DNA of 5,733 nt. Source: Paracoccaceae bacterium (lineage in GTDB: Bacteria > Pseudomonadota > Alphaproteobacteria > Rhodobacterales > Rhodobacteraceae). Every line of letters begins with the position of its first letter. Within the stretch, counting starts at the first letter, position 1. The stretch lies in the NCBI GenBank assembly GCA_003551745.1, contig PUNI01000111.1, positions 1-5,733 of the forward strand, in the 5' to 3' direction. Made by a program: the position numbers and the translations under genes. Below are positions 1 to 5,733 of the stretch, one piece after another. The notes under the pieces are model-generated. The model ran no database searches, was not told the DNA's origin, and saw only the letters and a list, made by a program, of their open reading frames with translations.

Positions 1-182
1 CGCCGCGGCTGCTGCCGCTGCCGGCCTGCCTGCGCGGTGCGGCCCCGGCCGAGGGCGCCGAGCTCGCCCAGGCGCTGGCGCTGACCGGCCATTTCCTCGA
101 CCGGCATCTGGCCCAGGCGCGCGGCGAGCGGCCGCTGCCGCCGGCGCGTGCCCGTCTGGTGGAACTGCTGTCGCGGGGCTGA
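1..182 (+). CDS. recO: DNA repair protein RecO, C-terminal end (5' truncated by window)
   Basis: The reading frame beginning at base 3 runs open to a TGA at 180-182 and gives about 59 residues. It starts [10 protein letters not shown], continues through [13 protein letters not shown], and ends [16 protein letters not shown]. An LP-rich start, a 'LTGHFL' helix and a closing 'LP.AR.RL...L' segment match the C-terminus of alphaproteobacterial RecO as I remember it. RecO binds DNA and RecR and helps load RecA onto SSB-coated single strands in gap repair. The start and the N-terminal OB fold lie outside the window. The frame shows the strong G/C third-position bias of the neighbouring genes, so it is coding. 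The next gene starts 59 bases after the stop on the same strand. The identification rests on a short tail, so a different protein is possible but less likely. Confidence 0.75.
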   Translation, partial: PRLLPLPACLRGAAPAEGAELAQALALTGHFLDRHLAQARGERPLPPARARLVELLSRG

Positions 183-211
183 ACCTTGCGCCGGGCCGGA
201 GCGCCGCCGAT

Positions 212-230
212 GCTGGCGCGCGTTGCCAGC
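212..230 (+). promoter_or_regulatory. Small hairpin in the leader just upstream of the amidohydrolase start
   Basis: GCTGGC (212-217) and GCCAGC (225-230) form a perfect 6-bp inverted repeat around a 7-base loop. One further G-T wobble pair could shorten the loop to 5. No run of T follows, so it is not a standard intrinsic terminator. It ends 11 bases before the ATG at 242, where no clear Shine-Dalgarno sequence is visible. It could therefore affect ribosome access or weakly separate recO from the downstream gene. In DNA this rich in GC, a 6-bp stem can also arise by chance. Confidence 0.3.
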
Positions 231-241
231 GCGAGTCGCCG

Positions 242-1906
242 ATGTCCGTCACCGCCGATCTGATCGTGACCAATGCCCGCATCCTGACGATGGACGGCCG
301 CCATCCGCGCGCCGAGGCGCTGGCCGTCGCCGGCGGCCGCATCCTCGCCGTCGGCACCCAGGCCGACATCGCGGGGCTCGCCCGCCGCGACACCGAGACG
401 GTCGACGCCGGCGGCGGCACCGTGCTGCCGGGCTTCGTGGAAAGCCACATGCATCTCTTTCCCGGCGGGGCGGAACTCGATCATCTGCAGATCACCCGGG
501 TGAGCGGGGCCGCAGCGCTGGCGGCCGCGCTGGAGGCGTATGCCGCGGCGCGGCCCGGCGACGGGCTGCTGCTGGCCCAGGGAGCAGGCTATGCGGTGTT
601 CGGCGACCGGCCCACCACCCGTGGCGATCTCGATGCGATGATGCCCGACCGGCCGTTTGCGATGATGGCGGCCGATCACCACACGCTCTGGGCCAACACC
701 GCGGCGCTGCGCGCGGCGGGGCTTCTGCACGGGGCCCAACTGCCGCCCGGCAACGAGGTGGTGATGGGCGCCGACGGTCTGGCTGCCGGCGAGCTGCGCG
801 AGTTCCGCGCCTTCGCCCCGGTGCTGGCGCTCGCCGGCGAGGACCGGGTCAGCCTCGGGCTGATCGACGGCTCCGAGCCCGACGGTGCGGGCCCGAAGGA
901 GCGCGCCCGCGACCGCGCGGTGCTGGCCCGCGGGCTGGCCCATTGCGCGCGCCACGGCATCACCTCGATCGTCAACATGGACGGCAACCGCTATCAGCTC
1001 GACCTGCTTGCGGGGCTGCTCGCCGAAGGCACGCTCACCGCACGGGTGCGGGTGCCATTCCACCTGCGCGGCGAGCGCCCGCTCGAGGTGCTGGAGGAGG
1101 CCAGCGCCATGGCCGCCGACTTCACCGGCGACTGGCTGACCTCGGGCTTCGTGAAGATGTTCATGGACGGCGTGATCGACAGCCGCACGGCCGTGATGCT
1201 GGAGGACTATCCCGGCCAGCCGGGTTGGCGCGGCGAGCCGCTGTTCGGGCCGGGCTATTTCGCCGCCGCCTGCACCGAGATCGACCGCCGCGGGCTGCAG
1301 ATCGCCGTGCACGCCATCGGCGACGGGGCGGTGCGGCGCGTGCTCGAGGGCTATGCCGCCGCCCGCGGGGCCAACGGTGCTCGCGACTCGCGCCACCGCA
1401 TCGAGCATATCGAGCTGATCGACCGTGCTGACATCCCGCGCATGGCGGGGCTCGGCGTGACAGCCTCGGTCCAGCCCGCCCATGTTCCCGGCGCGCTCGA
1501 CTTCCCGGCCGAGCCGACGCTGTCGGTGATCGGCCGGGCGCGCTGGCGCGATGCCTATCTCGCCGGCTCGCTCGCCGCGGCCGGCGTGCCGCTGGCCTTT
1601 GCCACCGACTGGCCGGTGGCCGACGTCAACCCGCTGCGCAGCCTCAAGGCCGCGCTGACCCGCCGGCCCTTGGCCCCCGACTGCGCCGACGAGCGGCTGG
1701 GGCTGATGGCCGCCCTGCACGCCTATACCGCCGGCGGGGCGTTTGCCGAGCACACCGAAAACCGCAAGGGCCGCCTCGCACCCGGGCTCCTCGCCGACAT
1801 CGCCATCCTCTCGGATGATATCGAGGCGACCCCGCCGGAGGCGATCGACAGCCTCCGCGTCACCCGCACCATCTGCGGCGGTCGCACCACCTGGCAGGAG
1901 AGCTGA
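242..1906 (+). CDS. Metal-dependent amidohydrolase, YtcJ / Amidohydrolase_3 family
   Basis: This complete 554-residue protein is within the usual length of YtcJ-type amidohydrolases, which are TIM-barrel metal enzymes that hydrolyse amide or related C-N bonds. The N-terminal beta part (residues 6-60, 'LIVTNARILTMDG') leads into PGFVESHMHL, with the metal-binding H69-x-H71 pair. Later family motifs are the bridging lysine segment FVKMFMDGV (K305), VHAIGDGA (H357), RHRIEHIEL (H385, H389), and ATDWPV with the probable catalytic D456. The C-terminal 'GLLADIAILSDD' returns to the beta domain. There is no signal peptide, so it should be cytoplasmic. The ATG at 242 is chosen because no in-frame start precedes it back to the recO stop, and the next Met (residue 17) lies inside the conserved first strands. 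The Shine-Dalgarno is weak and a small hairpin sits just upstream. The substrate cannot be read from the sequence; known relatives include N-substituted formamide deformylase. The polyamine-type transporter downstream hints at a nitrogen compound, which is inference. Confidence 0.9.
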   Translation: MSVTADLIVTNARILTMDGRHPRAEALAVAGGRILAVGTQADIAGLARRDTETVDAGGGTVLPGFVESHMHLFPGGAELDHLQITRVSGAAALAAALEAYAAARPGDGLLLAQGAGYAVFGDRPTTRGDLDAMMPDRPFAMMAADHHTLWANTAALRAAGLLHGAQLPPGNEVVMGADGLAAGELREFRAFAPVLALAGEDRVSLGLIDGSEPDGAGPKERARDRAVLARGLAHCARHGITSIVNMDGNRYQLDLLAGLLAEGTLTARVRVPFHLRGERPLEVLEEASAMAADFTGDWLTSGFVKMFMDGVIDSRTAVMLEDYPGQPGWRGEPLFGPGYFAAACTEIDRRGLQIAVHAIGDGAVRRVLEGYAAARGANGARDSRHRIEHIELIDRADIPRMAGLGVTASVQPAHVPGALDFPAEPTLSVIGRARWRDAYLAGSLAAAGVPLAFATDWPVADVNPLRSLKAALTRRPLAPDCADERLGLMAALHAYTAGGAFAEHTENRKGRLAPGLLADIAILSDDIEATPPEAIDSLRVTRTICGGRTTWQES

Positions 1907-2002
1907 GGCGCGATCACGCCTTGGCCAGCCGGGGCCATCGCCGCTGGACGCGGCAGCGCCTGCTGTCCTAGAGACCGGAGCGGAAAGGGATCGGGGGCTG
2001 GA

Positions 2003-3292
2003 ATGTTGCGTGCTGTCGTGCTGCTGGCCATGGTCGGCGTGCTGGTTGCCGGCGTGGCGGGCGTGCTGGCGCTGGAACGCGCGCCGCGGGCACCGATGGG
2101 CGTGCCACCCACGCCCGAGGACGTCGCCGCCGCGCGCGATTTGCTGCAGAAGTTGCGCGATATCAGCGAGACGCCCGGCAACGACGACCGCGTGACGGTC
2201 ACGGCCGACGAGATGAACGGTCTCTTCCGCATCGGCGCGCGCACGCTGCCGGGTCTCGGCGGGCAGGCACGGATCGAGGGTGGTGCGCTCGCCGTGGATC
2301 TCTCCCTGCCCATGCCCGGCCTGCCGGATCTCGGCTGGCTGAACCTCACGGCCGTGATCCCGCCCTTCGAGGAGGGCGTGAAGGTCCGCGAGTTGCGCCT
2401 CGGCCGGCTGCCGCTGCCCCCCGGTCTCGCCCAGACGGTGGCCCTGGAGGCCATCGACCGGCGCTTCGGTGACGCGCTGGGCAGCGGCATGGTCAAACGC
2501 TTCCCGCGCATGGCGCTCAGCGGCGAGGCGGTCGTCGTCGATGTGGCGATAGACGTCGACTCCCGGCAGGCCATGGCGCGCAGTACCTTCGAGGCGCTGC
2601 ATGGCAACAGCATGCCGACCCTGGAGGACATCGCCGCCCATGTCGCCGTCTTCGAGGCGGCGCGCGGCGACGGCCGGTTGCCGGTGCGCGCGCCCTTGTT
2701 CACCTATTACGAGCTGATGCTCGACGCTGCGGCCGAACGGGCGGCGGCTCGGCCCGACGACCCGCTGCGCGAGTTGGTGGCCGGCTTCCTCGCCATCGGG
2801 CATGTCTGTGGCACGCCCACCCTGCTGCATCTGATCGGCCCGCGGCCCAGCGAGGCGATGAGCGCACTGCCCGATCCGGGGCCGATCTGCGCCCAGGCCA
2901 GCCTGTCGGGGCGTCGCGACCTGCGCCAGCACTTCGTCACCGCCGCGGCCATCAAGGCCGCCAGCACCCGCTCGGTCGCGCTCTCGGCCGGCGAGGCCAA
3001 GGAGCTGCTCGACCTCTTCCGCACTGGCTTCGATTTCACCGACATGGCGGCCAACAATTCCGGCATTCGCTTCGCGGAACGCCTATTCGCTGCCGCGCCC
3101 GAGGACTGGCCGCGCCTCGCCCGCGCGGTCACCGCCGAGAGTGACGTGATGATCCCGCTCGACGGCCTTCCGGGCGCGATGACGCGCGCGGAGTTCGAGG
3201 AGCGCTTCGGCGCAGTGGACAGTCCCGGCTATCTCCGGCTGATGGATCAGATCGAGGCCCGGATCGACGCGCTGCCGTTCCACGCGATGTGA
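2003..3292 (+). CDS. Uncharacterised protein with N-terminal membrane anchor or signal segment
   Basis: The protein has 429 residues and I cannot assign a function. Residues about 2-24 form one hydrophobic stretch with a single Arg, which fits an uncleaved anchor or a signal peptide, so the rest is probably periplasmic. Residues about 60-185 look beta-rich ('[12 protein letters not shown]', '[18 protein letters not shown]', '[12 protein letters not shown]'), after which the protein is mostly helical. Two cysteines (C269, C296) could form a disulfide. The C-terminal part has [13 protein letters not shown] (H310, F311) and [17 protein letters not shown] (343-359). This resembles a 'GFSF.DLAADRAG.RFAE'-like motif I recall from uncharacterised proteobacterial proteins, but I cannot verify it. 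The ATG at 2003 follows GGAAAGGGA (1982-1990) and GGGGG (1993-1997), both usable as ribosome sites. The 96 bases before it show no clear promoter or terminator. Consistent G/C third positions support a real gene. Its stop is 86 bases before the likely start of the ATPase gene. Confidence 0.8.
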   Translation: MLRAVVLLAMVGVLVAGVAGVLALERAPRAPMGVPPTPEDVAAARDLLQKLRDISETPGNDDRVTVTADEMNGLFRIGARTLPGLGGQARIEGGALAVDLSLPMPGLPDLGWLNLTAVIPPFEEGVKVRELRLGRLPLPPGLAQTVALEAIDRRFGDALGSGMVKRFPRMALSGEAVVVDVAIDVDSRQAMARSTFEALHGNSMPTLEDIAAHVAVFEAARGDGRLPVRAPLFTYYELMLDAAAERAAARPDDPLRELVAGFLAIGHVCGTPTLLHLIGPRPSEAMSALPDPGPICAQASLSGRRDLRQHFVTAAAIKAASTRSVALSAGEAKELLDLFRTGFDFTDMAANNSGIRFAERLFAAAPEDWPRLARAVTAESDVMIPLDGLPGAMTRAEFEERFGAVDSPGYLRLMDQIEARIDALPFHAM

Positions 3293-3368
3293 CCGGTGCC
3301 CGTGGCGCGACGGCGAAAAGTCTTTGCGATCCGCGCCGGCACGCTGCACTCTGGGCTCGGGGCCAGCC

Positions 3369-3373
3369 GGAGG
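3369..3373 (+). promoter_or_regulatory. Strong Shine-Dalgarno site that sets the ATPase start at TTG 3379
   Basis: GGAGG at 3369-3373 lies 5 bases before an in-frame TTG at 3379, close to ideal spacing. The competing start is GTG at 3289, which overlaps the previous stop by four bases (GTGA). Of the 30 codons from that GTG to the TTG, 10 end in A or T, against only 2 of the first 30 codons from the TTG onward. The upstream stretch therefore looks non-coding. The gap 3293-3378 contains a weak TTGCGA (3324-3329) but no convincing -10 partner, so I do not call a promoter. Confidence 0.7.
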
Positions 3374-3378
3374 AAGCC

Positions 3379-4503
<1,125 letters not shown>

Positions 4504-4506
4504 CCG

Positions 4507-5469
4507 ATGGCGCTGCGCGACCTCCCCGCCGCCGACCTCGCCGCTTCGCTCGAAGAGGAGGCGCCGGCCGCGACGCGTGAGCGGCACGGCTGGAAATGGC
4601 TCCTGTGCGCGCCGGCGCTTGCGGTCCTCGTCTTCGCCGCCTCCGGGCCGCTGCTGATCGTGCTGGTCTATTCCTTCCTGACGCCCGGCAGCTTCGGCGG
4701 CGTGCGCTGGGAGTTCTCGACCGAGGCCTGGTTCCGCGTGTTCTTCGCGCGCGACATCTTCGACCCCGAGGACGTGCGGCCCAATGCGGCGCATCTGGCG
4801 ATCTTCTGGCGCTCGGTCACGCTTGCCCTGCAGACCACGCTGATCTGCGCCGTGCTTGGCTTTCCCACCGCCTGGTTCATCGCCACCCGGCCGGCCCACA
4901 GCCGCGGCCTGTGGCTCTTCCTGATCACCATCCCGTTCTGGACCAACCTGCTGATCCGGACCTTCGCGATCCAGGAGGTGATCCGCAATCAGGGGCTTAT
5001 CAACACGGTACTGCTGCGCCTCGGCGTGATCGATGCACCGATCCAGATGATGTATACCGATTTCGCGATCCTCATCGGCATGGCCTATGTGTTCCTGCCG
5101 CTGATGGTGCTGCCGCTCTACGCCGCGATGGACAAGCTCGACATCCGGCTTCTGGAGGCGGGCTACGACCTCTACGCGAGCCGCTGGCGGGTGTTGCGCC
5201 ACATCGTGCTGCCGCTGGTGAAGCCCGGCTTCATCGCGGGCTCCATCCTCGTCTTCATCCCCTCGATCGGCGCCTATGTCACGCCGCGGGTGCTGGGCGG
5301 CGGGCGCAACATGATGCTCGGCAACCTGATCGAGCTGCAGTTCGGGCAGGGCCGCAACTGGCCCCTGGGCGCGGCGCTCGCCATGACCATGCTGGTCCTG
5401 GTGGTGGCCGCGCTCGTCTTCTACATCCGCACCGTGGGGCGCGAGGAAGCGGGGCGCCGCGATGGCTGA
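4507..5469 (+). CDS. potB: ABC transporter permease, PotB-like
   Basis: This 320-residue inner-membrane protein has about six membrane segments, near residues 31-57, 101-125, 134-155, 184-208, 241-263 and 286-308. The arrangement is that of type I importer permeases (BPD_transp_1). The cytoplasmic EAA loop that contacts the ATPase is EAGYDLYASRWRVLRHIVLPL, starting at E217. Compared with the classical EAA...G pattern, the third Ala is Gly (G219) and the usual Gly is Tyr (Y223), while E217, A224, I233 and L235-P236 are kept. Segments such as IPSIGAYVTPRVLGGG and GNLIELQFGQGRNWPLGAA are typical of PotB and related polyamine permeases. The N-terminal tail of about 30 residues is acidic and Ala-rich. 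The ATG lies 3 bases after the ATPase stop without a strong Shine-Dalgarno, which suggests reinitiation. Its end overlaps the next gene by 8 bases. Confidence 0.92.
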   Translation: MALRDLPAADLAASLEEEAPAATRERHGWKWLLCAPALAVLVFAASGPLLIVLVYSFLTPGSFGGVRWEFSTEAWFRVFFARDIFDPEDVRPNAAHLAIFWRSVTLALQTTLICAVLGFPTAWFIATRPAHSRGLWLFLITIPFWTNLLIRTFAIQEVIRNQGLINTVLLRLGVIDAPIQMMYTDFAILIGMAYVFLPLMVLPLYAAMDKLDIRLLEAGYDLYASRWRVLRHIVLPLVKPGFIAGSILVFIPSIGAYVTPRVLGGGRNMMLGNLIELQFGQGRNWPLGAALAMTMLVLVVAALVFYIRTVGREEAGRRDG

Positions 5470-5733
5470 GATCACGCAGCCTTCGCACCCGGCCCAAGCG
5501 CCCCGCCGCAGCCGCCATTTCTCGATCACCCGCCTGCCGGGCTTCGGGCTGATCGCGCTTGCCACCTTCGTGATGCTCTACGTGCCGATCCTGACGCTGG
5601 TGGTGTTCTCCTTCAACGCGCAGGCCTCGATGTCGGTCTGGGGCGGCTTCTCGCTCGAGTGGTACGAGGCGGCGTTCCGCAACCGGCAGGTCCGAGAGGT
5701 CTCGATCCGTTCGCTCTGGCTCGCGATCACCGC
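5462..5733 (+). CDS. potC: ABC transporter permease, PotC-like (3' truncated by window)
   Basis: The first 90 residues of a second permease are present. A short basic, Pro-rich tail (PRRSRHFSITRLPG) leads into a first membrane segment at about residues 28-50 (FGLIALATFVMLYVPILTLVVFSF). SFNAQASMSVWGGFSLEWYEAAFRN follows, the PotC-type periplasmic loop with its 'SFN....W.GFSL.WY' pattern. The rest, including the EAA loop, lies beyond the window. The ATG at 5462 overlaps the upstream permease stop by 8 bases. GAGG (5443-5446) and GGGG (5451-5454) precede it, so translational coupling is likely. It would pair with the PotB-like protein to form the membrane channel. A substrate-binding protein gene has not appeared yet and could follow this gene. 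Confidence 0.9.
   Translation, partial: MAEITQPSHPAQAPRRSRHFSITRLPGFGLIALATFVMLYVPILTLVVFSFNAQASMSVWGGFSLEWYEAAFRNRQVREVSIRSLWLAIT

Noticed and set aside
148..1431. A 427-codon + strand frame overlapping the amidohydrolase
   Set aside because: The product is dominated by Arg, Ala, Gly and Pro, typical of an out-of-frame reading. The other frame carries all the amidohydrolase motifs.
1951..1967. Possible hairpin (GGCAGC, loop GCCT, GCTGTC) between the amidohydrolase and the unknown gene
   Set aside because: The stem is short, needs a G-T pair and has no T run after it. It is not convincing as a terminator or regulator.
1723..2703. A 326-codon minus-strand open frame across the amidohydrolase end and the unknown gene
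   Set aside because: Its product is Ser/Arg/Pro/Ala-rich without domains and crosses two well-supported + strand genes, so it is a shadow frame.
3324..3352. Possible promoter upstream of the ATPase gene (TTGCGA as -35)
   Set aside because: No hexamer at suitable spacing resembles a -10 box; the best candidates match only two or three of six positions.

Overview
The window is very GC-rich DNA (roughly 70% by eye) with codons that nearly all end in G or C. The RecO tail and the PotB sequence look alphaproteobacterial, probably Rhodobacterales/Rhodobacteraceae or a near relative. This placement rests on remembered family resemblance, not on a search. All supported genes are on the + strand.

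Layout: (1) 1-182 is the 3' end of a gene that reads as the C-terminus of the DNA repair protein RecO. (2) A 59-base gap holds a small hairpin. (3) 242-1906 is a complete metal-dependent amidohydrolase of the YtcJ/Amidohydrolase_3 type with its metal-ligand motifs intact. (4) A 96-base gap has no clear signal. (5) 2003-3292 encodes a 429-residue uncharacterised protein with one N-terminal hydrophobic anchor or signal segment. (6) An 86-base gap ends in a strong Shine-Dalgarno sequence. (7) 3379-4503, 4507-5469 and 5462-end encode the ATPase and two permeases of a spermidine/putrescine-type (PotABC-like) ABC importer. The second permease is cut by the window edge. No substrate-binding protein (PotD) lies in the window; it may lie downstream.

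The three transporter genes are tightly packed (3-base gap, then 8-base overlap) and are almost certainly one operon. The importer probably brings a polyamine-like or other small cationic or organic nitrogen compound across the inner membrane, powered by the ATPase. The amidohydrolase upstream could act on an imported compound, but the unknown gene lies between them and the link is inference. RecO is a housekeeping gene that marks the edge of the cluster.

I see no mobile element, CRISPR array, tRNA or rRNA. The window looks like an ordinary chromosomal region, and I did not find a convincing new biological system. The points most worth a second look are the uncharacterised anchored protein, the likely TTG start of the ATPase gene, the amidohydrolase-transporter neighbourhood, and an altered EAA loop in the first permease.
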